Assembly: GCF_020382885.2 (NCBI RefSeq)
Contig: NC_058495.1
Location: forward strand, 18,954,127 to 19,018,126
DNA: 64,000 bases
From: Scatophagus argus
Taxonomy: Eukaryota > Chordata > Actinopteri > Scatophagidae
Direction of reading: 5' to 3'
Part shown: one piece after another, positions 48,801 to 60,300 of the stretch
Position numbering within the stretch: position 1 is the first letter of the stretch
Layout: every line of letters starts with the position of its first letter
Translations under genes and position numbers: made by a program
The notes under the pieces: generated by a model
Seen by the model: the letters and a program-made list of their open reading frames with translations, nothing else
Told to the model about the DNA's origin: nothing
The model's database searches: none

Positions 48801-51800
48801 AACCAGAATAAAAGCGCAAAATGACTGGCTGGATAAAAAGATGTAAAACAGTGGAAACTCACAGTCTCAAACACAGCATACTCTGCACTGTAGCTTTCCC
48901 CTGGAACAACTCCTGCTCCTCCAACCAGCCCTGCTGCCAGGTTATCAATAATGTTACCATAGAGGTTGGGCATCACCAGCACATCAAACTGATATGGGTT
49001 CTGGACCAGCTGCAGCAAAGGAAGACACAAATAACACAAGAAATGAAAAGGTGAAACCAAATCCTTATACGAGAATCATTTATTAATAAAGTCAGGAGAG
49101 GAAACTGGGAAGCTGTATATACCTGCATGCAACAGTTATCAATGATTATGTTCTCATATTTGATTTTGGGGTACAGTTGTGCCACCTCTGCACAGCTTTG
49201 CAGAAACAGGCCATCACCTAATTTCCTGTAATAAGACAAGGAATTAGGACACACGCAGCAAATCATGACCCAAATTAATATCATTTTAAGGACAAATAGA
49301 AGAATATGATTTCAAAATGTAAAACTGAAAGGAAAAAGGGAGCTTTTCTATTTCCTTACATGATGTTGGCCTTGTGAACAGCGGTGACCTTGTTTCGCCC
49401 CTTCTTGGTGGCATAATCGAAGGCGAACTTGGCGATGCGCCGTGACTTCTCTCTGGTGATTATCTTCAAACATTCGATCACTCCCGTCACACTCTACGGA
49501 GGAAAAATAGGATACTTGCTTTTTACAAGCATATACAAGCATTCTTATTGAAGCATTCCACATTGCAGGCGAATAAAAACATGAAACCCCTCCCCCGCTG
49601 CCCCCAAGAGAGTGGGAAGTCTTTCAAAAGAAGCCTTAATCAAAGACACACATACTCACAAACACACTGAGCCATTTCAGCGCCTTTGTCAGTGTGATTC
49701 ATCCAACACTGGCCAAATTTCTGCATGTTCAAGAGACATCTCCCTCCTCAAAGAAGAAATCCATTCGCTTTTCATACAGATCTAAAATCACTGTTCATCT
49801 CTATGACTGCAGTGAGTAGGAATGCTGTTTACCTCGTGCTCCAGGGAGCTGTACTCCCCCTCAGTCTGTTCGCGGATGATGACGAGGTCCAGGTTGTTGT
49901 GGCGAGTGCTGTAGCCCGGCAGGCTGTTCACATGAACTACATTAGCAAACAGGTCCAGTTTACGCCTGGGGAATGTATTGGGATGTATTTAAGAACACAC
50001 TTTAAGAAAACAGACACAGAAATACACAAGTTGTTTTCAAGTTTTACCTCAATCTCATCTCATATGAAGCCAGCTCCCCTTTGAACTCCATCGGTGTGTG
50101 AATCTTTCCTGTATAAACAAGCATGTCACAAACATACTGTTAGGTCTATTCAATTATACTTAAAATCTCATGTTCAAAGAACTAACATTTTGTCATTATT
50201 AAATGAAAGTGAACTATGAGAGGAGACAAAAGAATAAGTGATAACACCTTTCATGGCTACTTTGTTGTTCTTCATAGAGGTTAACACTTGCTCCAGCTTC
50301 TCCTCGCTGGCCATGTTCTGTACCTCACTCAGGTGAAACTCCTCAAATTCTACTGGGACATCTCCTGCCTGGTCAGGAGACAGCGAAAAGACTTATTACA
50401 CTGTTTTCATTTAAACATTTAAAATACATGCCACCAGCACATATAAAGGCTCAATAATCCTAAAGTGAGCATGATGAAAATATCAGTATGAGATAACAGA
50501 ACGGATGTTTTTAACTTTAATGTATTTTCTGATACTCATAGCCACAGTATACGATATATTTTCTAATAGGACAAAAAAGCACTGGAATATGTACCTTGAA
50601 CACTTCCTTGACAGCAGTCATCAGCTCAGGTCCAACTCCATCCCCTGGCACCATGGTGACCTTGAAGGTAGCATCAGCACGGGCCAAGGGGGTCTCTGGT
50701 CCACAGAGACCAGCAGACTGACTCAGCGGTCGAGAGGCCAGCTGCTGCCACTGAGGACCACTCAGGCCCTGAGGATGGAAACAAAGACACACTCACAAGA
50801 AGCACAACAATATATATCACGAGATGACATAAAAGTGCCCACTGTATAAAGATCATTCCCAACTTTTTTTGTGTCTAGTCAAAACAAAAGTGTGCCTACT
50901 TTTGACCCCTCCTCACTGTTCGCCTATGAGACGTAAGCAATTCCAAGGACTTTCTCCTTTTTTCGATGTAAATTTAAAGGCATAAAGATGCAAAAATCTT
51001 TCAGAATTTCACGAGGGGGAAAAAAAGCAGTGGCGAAAGGAAACTCTGACAAAAATAAACACAGTGAAGATCCTAAATGATCAATGAGTTAATTAATTAT
51101 TCCATCAATTTTAATAACCGTTCATTGCTTGAGTCATTTTTGCTTTTCTCTTATGAGAGTGTCGATTAAATATTTTGGAGTTTCAGCTTACAACATTTCA
51201 CTTTACAGAAAAAAACTAAGAAAAAAAAAGAGAAAATAGTTGTCAGATTCATTGATAATAAAACAAAAGTTGCAGCCCTATAGCAGAAACGTTAATTCTC
51301 TTCTTTAATCATCTCCTGAGCACTCAGATTTATCGTGAGAGACATGACTTAAAGACCACTGCAATAGGCCATAGTGGGAAATATTTTGCATTCATCTGAC
51401 TGCTTAAGCTCACCATCTTACATGCCCAACATCCAACCTTTCAATATATTGACACTGACATCCATCTACTGACAACAGAAATTTTTTTTCTCATTGACCA
51501 GCTGACGAAACCCGATAGAAACATTAAAGAAACTGTCGCTTTTTTATCTGAAGGTGACAGACGCTTTTCAAACCAAGCGTTAACGGTGGAGGTCCGCGGT
51601 TAGCTACAAGACTCAGATGTCACAAGCCCGTGAGGCTGACTCTTTTCTTCATCGGTTTATGACAACACACGGCTTGAGTTGAACAAAAATTTTACTCCAA
51701 TCTCAGCAACTCCTTCCGTAAGCGTGAAATAAGCTTGTAAACATCACGCGTACGCACTCACCTTCACCAATGTTACTAATCTTCCTCGCAAGCAGGCCGC

Positions 51801-51815
51801 CATCATCAGAGGCAT
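45847..51815 (-). CDS. idh3b: NAD-dependent isocitrate dehydrogenase beta subunit, distal-terminal-exon isoform
   Basis: Ten shared exons on the minus strand: 51815-51762, 50768-50595, 50368-50248, 50108-50048, 49965-49833, 49493-49360, 49225-49123, 49009-48863, 48660-48566 and 48382-48322, then terminal exon 45924-45847, giving 386 residues. The N-terminus ([20 protein letters not shown]) looks like a mitochondrial presequence. [13 protein letters not shown] opens the isocitrate/isopropylmalate dehydrogenase fold. The active-site motif reads NLYGNIIDN, with Asn where catalytic subunits have Asp, as expected for the non-catalytic beta subunit. [12 protein letters not shown] is beta-specific. 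The subunit assembles with alpha (catalytic) and gamma (allosteric) in the matrix, converting isocitrate to 2-oxoglutarate in the TCA cycle. This isoform ends [26 protein letters not shown] start at 51815; an in-frame ATG three codons later is also possible. Confidence 0.95.
47092..47097 (-). terminator. idh3b: Candidate poly(A) signal, proximal idh3b isoform
   Basis: Minus-strand AATAAA about 172 bases past the proximal stop codon. It would let the proximal terminal exon end its own transcript. Confidence 0.5.
47269..47358 (-). CDS. idh3b: Proximal alternative terminal exon of idh3b
   Basis: The acceptor gtgtcccag precedes 47358, and the exon runs in phase 0 after shared exon 10 (48382-48322). 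It encodes [20 protein letters not shown] then ENLRHRPVY and a stop, giving a 390-residue isoform. The distal exon (45924-45847) encodes the homologous but different [15 protein letters not shown] tail, so the two exons look like an ancient tandem duplication used alternatively. A (TG)n tract (47365-47384) lies directly upstream of this acceptor, and a poly(A) signal follows the stop. From memory, human IDH3B isoforms also differ by two such tails. Confidence 0.9.
   Translation of the reverse strand, partial: VRTRDLGGYSTTGDFVRAVVENLRHRPVY
47365..47384. repeat. AC/TG repeat abutting idh3b proximal terminal exon acceptor
   Basis: About ten AC units on the plus strand, read as (TG)n in the transcript, ending tgtgtcccag at the acceptor of the proximal terminal exon. 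Confidence 0.9.
51065..51290. repeat. AT-rich dispersed repeat, copy in idh3b intron 1
   Basis: It begins near aatgatcaatgagttaatta and ends near caaaagttgcagcccta, with ttcactttacagaaaaaaac and aatagttgtcagattcattg inside. Its ends and layout resemble the copies at 7072-7405 and 36040-36275. Confidence 0.5.
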
Positions 51816-54200
51816 GCAACGACTCTGTTACTTCTTCGGTGGTGCAGCAGCTGTACAGCGCTATCTAAAAGACAATAGAAGAAGAAGAAGAGGAACTGCT
51901 TTACTACAGTGCCCCCAGGTTGACAGAGCAGGCATTGTGCGGCATGTAAAGGGGTGAAAATTGCTCCCCTCTTCACTAGGTAGTGTCTTGATCCAGGACA
52001 GTTGGACCGACTGGATGTTAGGTGGACAGCTTGAGGGCTTGGTGGTTCCACAACTTACATGATACAATCAGATGACATGTAAAAGATGTGGCCTATTATC
52101 TTGGACTAAAACCAAGATAACAGAGTTCTGACATGAGACAGAGGAGCTAAGGTGTAATAATCGAAACAAAAAGCTTGATTTGAAGGCACAACAGACAAAT
52201 CTGACAAATATGATCTCCTTTGAGCTGCCATCATTGCCATATATAAAAAATGTCTAGTAGATAATACAGATTAATTTCATCTTTTGGCTTCCGCTTGTTC
52301 AATGCGACAGTGTGCAGTTCCCATCATTCAACTAGGAGAAAATGAAAGACAACCCACACACAAAATCTATATTAGCCTATATTATTAGACATGCATGTTT
52401 AGATCTGTGACATGTACTCAGAAAACAGAACAACTAAAACAAGAACACTGTCATTTGCGTCATCTGAAAAACATTTGTGCTCACTTGCATGGGTATAAGG
52501 TCACTCTTTCGACAGGTTCTTATGGTTATGATGAGTTTGAAAAGTAGGTTTAATGAAGATGGTAAATTGAATCCAAAGACTGAATGGCATAAACAGAAAA
52601 GACAGAAATATGTGGAGAAGAATTAGGTGTTGTATTAAATAAAATCTTGATGAATATTCACTTTACTCAGGATGGGGTGAGGGGGTGGGACATGCTGGGG
52701 GTTAGTTATTTGTTGTGTCACAGCTGCTGTTGATGCCTGTGTCTGTACTATAACTACTGTACTGTTGTAACATTACATTTGTGGCTACCATGGCCCACCC
52801 TCTGAAGTGTCGACCCTAAATAGGTCAGGGGATTCCCAAACATATTTCAGGCAAGTGATGCTCTCTACTGACTCACACTGTGACATCAGATTTAAAAATC
52901 AGCATAAGGAAACTGTGGACAAGTGGGCTGCCGCCTTTACCCACCTTGTTTGGAATTTAAGTTGGTTATTCATGCTATCATGATTTTCTATGGGGACCAA
53001 AGCGTTTAATAATGTGTGTATAATCTGTGTCAGCCCAGAAACTTTTTCGTGTGCCTCCTTTAATATTGTGTACCTGACGTGTTGCACACTGGCAGTGGCT
53101 CTGCGTGGATGTCTGTGATGTGCAAAGTGGAGCGATAGTTCAAATTTGTCACAGTTGGAAATGAGATGTTGCCACCACCCCCCCACCAAAAAAAATCTCA
53201 GCTTCTACCTAAGTATCTTAAGTAATTATTGAAAATGTTACATGTGAACGCAGTACATAATGAATCTTTTTGTGCTATTACGAGGTCATCATTTTCACAA
53301 TCATCTTTTGAGTTGAACAGACTTAAAACATGGGCCTAACAGTACATTTTTAGCCTCATCAATACTTCTGAACTCCTGAACTTAAACAGTCAGAACATTG
53401 CCATTTTATCTAACATTTTTTTCAGCTATCTGATGAATATAGACCTATTTTGCCCACTGACTGCGATGAGGCTACTCTGTTTTCTTTCTTCATTGTGTCT
53501 CCTATTGTTAAACTTGGTGGGTTCAGGCTTAATTGATAGGCCTCATCTAAAATTACTTAGAGGCTTTATTTTTGTGAGTGGCATCCCACACTTAGTACCG
53601 ACATATTTAAGTAGTTCTAGTTAAACAAATCAGTTTCTCTGTTATCAAATTACTGAATTTTCTAAATATTTAGAACTGTAGGAAAGTTGGGAGTGGGAAA
53701 TAGCCTAATGCAGGACCCAGCTTGACCCTTGTTTTTCTGTTGTATGTCAATGCATCTTTGCTTTGTTTAAAAGGTAATTCCAGAATGAATCCACTATGAA
53801 CCTCCGTCTGGATCAAAAAATATTTCATCTCCTGCTCCATAAAATATTGCTAACTTGTTCCCATGCTGTGGCTCAATGTCCTCGACCAAATAAAGGTGGT
53901 TCCCCTGAAATGTGAAATATGTCTGGCAAACAGAATAATATTTTATCAAGATCATTAGAAGAATCGAGGACTTTTCCTGTCAGAAAAACCAGCGCTCAGC
54001 TCTATGGACTTGAATACAGTGGTAGCACATGAGAAGCACACTATGTGATTACCCTAACCAATTTGGCTGGTATATATCATGATTGCACGTGATGTTAATC
54101 GCCTTGAAACCTAAAATAAAGTAATGAGGGACCATTTATCCCAGCGTCATAGGTGCATGGCGAGTGGCTGACAGCCGCAGCGTAGAATCTGAGTTTACTA
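51816..54200. other. Divergent intergenic region between idh3b and wdr1
   Basis: About 2.5 kb between the start codons of two divergent genes. The idh3b promoter should lie in its first few hundred bases; no TATA box stands out. The remainder is AT-rich with no recognisable coding exon. A short C-rich run lies near 53178-53184. Confidence 0.45.
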
Positions 54201-54207
54201 TATATGG
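54198..54207 (+). promoter_or_regulatory. wdr1: CArG-like / TATA-like element upstream of wdr1
   Basis: CTATATATGG lies 138 bases before the wdr1 start codon. It differs by one base from the SRF site CC(A/T)6GG, and also contains TATATA, so it could act as a TATA box. wdr1 is an actin-dynamics gene and SRF controls many of these, but use of the site is inference. Confidence 0.4.
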
Positions 54208-54344
54208 GCAAAGCCAGGCAGAGCGAGAGCTGCACTCGCTTCCGTGTTTGTGTGATCAGGGAGTGCACGGCCGGGGGAGCTTCACTGTCTGCACTGTTTC
54301 ATTCATTTGAAAGAGTGACGCTAAGCAAGTAACCAGCAGAGAAA

Positions 54345-57300
54345 ATGCCTTATGAACTGAGTAAGTCTGTTTATTTTTAACGGCAACGGTTGAGGAAAAC
54401 TGGAAAGGAAGCTCTTATTTTGGGCGACAATCAGCATATACAGCTAGTCAGTCAGGTAGCTCTTAGCTAGCTAGCCTCGCCCATAGCTGCACGATTTTTG
54501 ACACTTCATCTCGCATATGAAAGGCAAAATCCCAGGACTGGTATTGAATCCGTTGGGTTTTAATGTATACATGTGTCTGATGAGCACTGGCTGTTTTGAA
54601 GATGCTCTGGTTGTAAGTGTAGCTCTTCACAGTCGGTTGGTTTAAGTCAGCGTTAGCTGGTTGAGCTAACGTCAGTCGTTCAGGAAATAGTTGTGCATCG
54701 CATTGTTATGACAAGTCCAGACAGAGGTTGGCTGTCATTCAGGAACTTCTGCTGGGGAGGTAACGTTAGCCCACAGAAACTGGCGAATAATCTCGACAGT
54801 CAAAGTTTTCACCGTTTCGACTTTTGGTGTCGAGCTGGCGGAGATAAAGGTTGTAAGAGAGATAAGAAAACAGTGATTTTAGAGCCAGTGTGGAGCCCAG
54901 CAAATGCACCAACTTGGTTACAGCTGTCTTGTTAGCTTAAGAATGAATGGTCGTCCATTACTGTTCCTGTTATTTCTGGTAAGATTCACCCGAAAAGTGT
55001 TTTTCTATTGTGAGTTTACATTTAATTATATTAAAATCTATTAAGATATTAATGAAAAGAATACCAATCAACCATTTAATCATCAGTAATAAAAACATCT
55101 TATTGAAATAGAGTAAAAAAGCTTAAAAACAAAAAAGATAAAGTACAGGAAGTACATTTATATAATTTTTTTATTTTATTTTTTATGGGGAAAAATGATA
55201 CCACCTTGGTTTTATTAGTACTGAGGCACTTGTGAGGGAACAGCAAATCTCCTGCCATCTCATCTGTTGGAGAAAAAATAACCTCTCATGGACACAGATA
55301 TGATGGCTCTGTACTAGTTTGGTCTGAACACCAACTTGACACACCTGGCTGTTTTATCAAAGTGTAAGGAAAGATTAGTGAGGGCAGACGATGGCCTCTG
55401 CCCTCATCAGTTCTGACTAACAAAGAGATGCTGAATAACTTTACGTACTCATAAGATAAGGTAAAGCTTTATTAATCCCGCAGTGGGGAAATTCTCTAAA
55501 ACACTTGTATCCTGTCTGAAGTTGTGAAAGACGTTGGTCTGGACTTCAGGTTCAGGTTCTGTCAGCTCGTGTTTCCCTAGATGTTCAATGTGACATTGTC
55601 TGTTGCAAACAATCCCATATGCAGTAGTTCAAATTAGTACTCAATGTCTGCTCTTTTAAGTTGCATTAAACTTGATGCTTCATTATCTGTCTGTCCATCT
55701 GACTTCCTTTCATATCTTCTTTTTTTAGAACATGTATTTGCCAGTCTCCCACAGATGGAGAGGGGTGTTGCAAAAGTGATTGGTGGTGATCCCAAAGGTA
55801 ACAACTTCCTGTACACTAATGGGAAGTGTGTCATCATCAGGAATATTGATGTAAGTTTCCATCTTTTTTTAAGAGCAGTGTTTAACAAGTGTTGTTTGCT
55901 TGCTTACTTATTTATTATTAATTTTGATCACGTTTTTCTCACTGATAATAATAAAATACTTTGATTGTACTGACTATGATGAGTCACTTTAAGAGTAAGT
56001 TGTCACTTACTCACTGGTCAAACTTTATTGCACTTCTGACCACACCCTGCATCGGTGATTGGTGTGGTCGTGAGTGCTTTGGGTTGCCTCTAAAGTTCTA
56101 CCAGCCTAGTGCCAGTTTGGGCTGCCTTTTAAATGTTTTTCCACTATATTTTGGCACCCAATGGACTATGCTAACCATGGAAACCGAGTTTGGCCCCTTG
56201 TTTAGCAATTGAACATAAAATTGCATGTAACAACAAAACAGCAAAACAGGAGAGACATAAAGAGAAAGACGTGTATTCATCATGATTTGTTATGTTTCTG
56301 CCAACACCTACAAACTGTCAAAAGATCAACCAAAGCTATGATTGTTGAATTAGGTGCACAAAGGTTGGTTGAGCATGTTTAGCATTTTCAGCATTCAAAT
56401 TTATTCATTCAAACCTGCTGCTGTTTGACCGTTAGCTGTCATACATGGCTGCTGATGTCTCTCATTTCCTGTCTTTTGAAGAACCCGGCCATAGCAGACA
56501 TTTACACCGAACATGCCCATCAAGTTACTGTTGCCAAGTATGCCCCCAGTGGATTCTACATTGCATCTGGAGGTAAATGACCCACCTGCGGTCACATGTC
56601 AATGAAAATGTGTGTGTAGTTATCAGATAATGTTAATATTCTAATAATGTAATTGTTTTTAAATCGTTTAGATGCATCAGGAAAGATCCGAATCTGGGAC
56701 ACCACCCAGAAGGAGCACCTGCTCAAGTACGAGTACACCCCTATTTCAGGCAAGGTCAAGGACATCGCATGGACAGAGGACAGCAAGAGGATTGCTGTTG
56801 TTGGGGATGGACGAGAGAAGTGAGTATGAGGGTTGTTCAAGAAATGAAAGGAGACTGACTGAGCTTCTCTTAGTGTCATGCAAATTAATGTTTGCTCTGC
56901 ACAAGTCCATTGTTTGCTTTTGAAAGTTTTAACATGCTAAGGAAGTGTTTTGGAGGAATTATATTCCAATTATTATTGCATTTCTTGCTGTATGCCATGG
57001 CTTTGTATAAAATATAAATACAGTGCTGTGCAGTGTATGAATTCTATTTAGTGTACATACAGACAAAAGAGGTGTTTTGTCATTTTTGCTCCTCTCATGC
57101 CTATCACAGAAACCTAGAATTACATGCTCATCTCTTGTTGAAGGTTTGGGGCGGTGTTCCTGTGGGACAGTGGCTCCTCAGTGGGGGAGCTTTCTGGCCA
57201 TGCTAAACTAATCAACAGTGTGGACATAAGGCAGAAACGCCCGTACCGCCTTGTCACTTCCAGTGACGACACCTGTGGCTCCTTCTTCGAGGGGCCTCCC

Positions 57301-60300
57301 TTCAAGTTCAAGTTCACATTACGTGTGAGTTGCATGCATGAACATTTGCTTTTTTTCGCGTCATCTTCACTTTGCAGTTCTAGTAGTAATAAAATATTCA
57401 ACAAATGCAGACATAGTACTGCATTAAGAAAAGTTTCTGTAACATTGTATAGGCTGCCTTATTTTTAATGCCTGCTGGTCATCTCAAATCTGTCACACCC
57501 TGTTGGTTTTTTACAGTGTAGCCTTGTGTGTCTACTTCCATATTACATAACCCACTTCCCCCATAAATTCTTGGAGAATGTGTGAGCCACATTCCTTTAA
57601 AGAGGGCCTTTTCTCTATGGACATGCAAATTTTGTCCTACAAAAAAAAAAGAAACATTGTGGTCTTGTTTTATTGTTATTTTTGCAAGTTTTCAAAGTCA
57701 CTCCTCTTGAGGCCATGTGCTGCAGTCTTGATGTTATTCTGCTCATGAACTCAGTGATTCAACAGCTCCTGATGTGGTTTATGGAGGAGCCTGTGGAGTA
57801 CAGTATGTGCTGCAGTTAATTTAGATTCCAGAGAGCTTCCTTTAATTTTCTCCAGGAACAACATGCATGCTGTGGCTGGGCTTGATTAGTGCAACTCTTG
57901 CAATGTGTGCAGCATTATGTTTTCTCTAGGGAATCTTTTTTTTTTTTTTTTTTTTTTTTTCCTCCAGTTGAATTTTTGTCATATTAAATGAAAATGTGTT
58001 GGTCATCCATGATGGTCTAAAATGAGGGATTGTGAATTTCTGTCACAAGATGGTTGAGAATGATAAAAGTATTTATTTGTTCTATTTACGAGTTTGACTT
58101 GTATATCATGTCAACATATTGAAAGTCTGAGGTGTTGTGCCAAATAAGATGCTAATATGGACTAAACATTAATATGAATAATCTTTCTTTTTCACTTTTT
58201 CCACTCTCTCTCTCTTTCCTCTGCCTGGTGATCGCTAAAGGACCACAGCCAGTTTGTCAACTGTGTTCGCTTCGCCCCAGATGGAAGTCGGTTTGTCACA
58301 GCTGGTGCTGATGGCCAGGTGAGTCTGGGATTTTCAGGTGTGGCCTTGTGACTGTATGAGGTTTAAAGCAAGATCTTTGCCATAAAACTAGTAGTCAAAA
58401 GTAGTCAGTAGTAGATGTGCACAAAAAAGTCCCACATCTTCTTAATGAGTGTCATCTCCACAGCTGTTCATTTATGATGGAACAAAGGGTGAGCTTGTTG
58501 GCTCACTAGGTGGAGAGAAGGCCCACAATGGAGGAATCTATGCTGTAAGTATATTTATTTATTTTTTTAAAAAATAAATCGTTGATTCTGGAGAAAGACA
58601 GTTGACCGGTGAGTCTCATTCCCAGGTCATAATGAGACTCAGCTGTCACCTGTCTTTCTACTTATTGCACATTTGAATGGTGTATATCGTATCCCTTTAA
58701 GGATTATGTGCGTTCCACATACCGTTGATGTTTTGTTAGCTTAGCGCACATTTATAGGGCACTTAAACATTCTCACAGAAAAGTATTGCAGCTTTTCTTA
58801 TATACATATAATATCATAACACTTTGTTTTAACCACCCTGCCCCCAGATCAGCTGGAGCCCTGACAGCACCCAACTGATCTCTGCCTCAGGGGACAAGAC
58901 CGTGAAACTCTGGGATGTTGGTGCAGGTACGGCTGTCACAACCTTCAACATGGGCACTGATGTGACAGACCAGCAGCTGGGCTGCCTGTGGCAGAAAGAC
59001 CACCTCGTCAGCATCTCCTTGTCAGGATACATCAACTATCTGGACAAGAACAATCCTGACCGGCCCATACGCGTCATCAAGGTCAGACTTAGTTTAAAAG
59101 TGCTGCTGCTTCTAAATGTGATGAGTAGAGTTCTTGAAACGGATGAAGCGAAAGTTGGTATTACCTTTTTTTTTTTTTAATGTGAGACATTGAGACATTT
59201 GTTGAAAAAAATGTCTGCTTTTAAACTTTTGACTTGCTGAAAACTTGCTAGATGTGCAAAATGTAAATTAGCATCTGCAATTATACAGATGTTTTTTGTA
59301 AGTGCATGATAAGTAGCTTGTGTTTCATATAACTTTGCGCCCATGTCACTAAACACACTTGAGCTGGTTGATTTTTTTTTTTTCCTCTCATAGTGACATC
59401 AGTAAATGTGACACTGTGTCAGTTGTCAGTTATACCTTTTTAAAAAACCAATATGTTGTCAGGTGTGATATCTTTTTTTGCAAAGCTCTTGGCTCTTAAT
59501 CTCAGAGGTGTTTTCAACAGACTTTTGAAAGCAACTGTGGCTTGATAAAGCAGTCTTTAGCAGAGACTAGAAGTTGTTGACTGACACACACATTTGTCAG
59601 AAATGGTGGGTGGGTGGTGTAAAATTACATCAGTATTCCTCTTTTAACTTCCAGTCCCTCAAAATGTCTCCATGGGGTTGGCTGACCGTGCCACACAACT
59701 AGATTTGATGCATTACCGTGCATTATGTCACAGAAGGCAGTAGGTTATTAGTCATGAGGCTATTACTGGCTACCCTTGAGAGTAAAGCAATGCGTAATGA
59801 TCCAGTGGGGGTCATATTCTACACTACCTGTTAGGTGCCCTTTACAAGCATATCTGAAAACCCTGTACTTCGTCTACAGGGTCACAGCAAATCCATCCAG
59901 TGTTTGACTGTTCACAGAAGTGATGGCCGATCTGACATCTACTCGGGGAGCCACGACGGACACATCAATATCCTTTCACTGATCAAATGGTTTCAGTAAT
60001 TATTGTCAGGAGGATTGCTGTTGTCCTGTAAGTCAAAACGGTGCCGTTCGTGCTGTATGTAGATGACATTTGATCGTTTAGACTTGCTCTGGTAGGTGTT
60101 GTACTGACTGGAAATAATTTTATATAATAAATGATAATTTTAAATCTCCTAAATAGATTTTTTTAGCATATTATGGATGACAGTAAATAATACAACCCAT
60201 ATAATGCATACAACCTATGTCAAAAAGGATTAGCAAAGTATCACGTTTTGTTTTATTTATGTTTAACATAGAGTCAGGGTTTTATAACTCTGTTAACTAC

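Noticed and set aside
49725-50084. 119-residue plus-strand frame
   Set aside because: Antisense of idh3b exon 5 and its flanks; the minus-strand exon is clearly coding.
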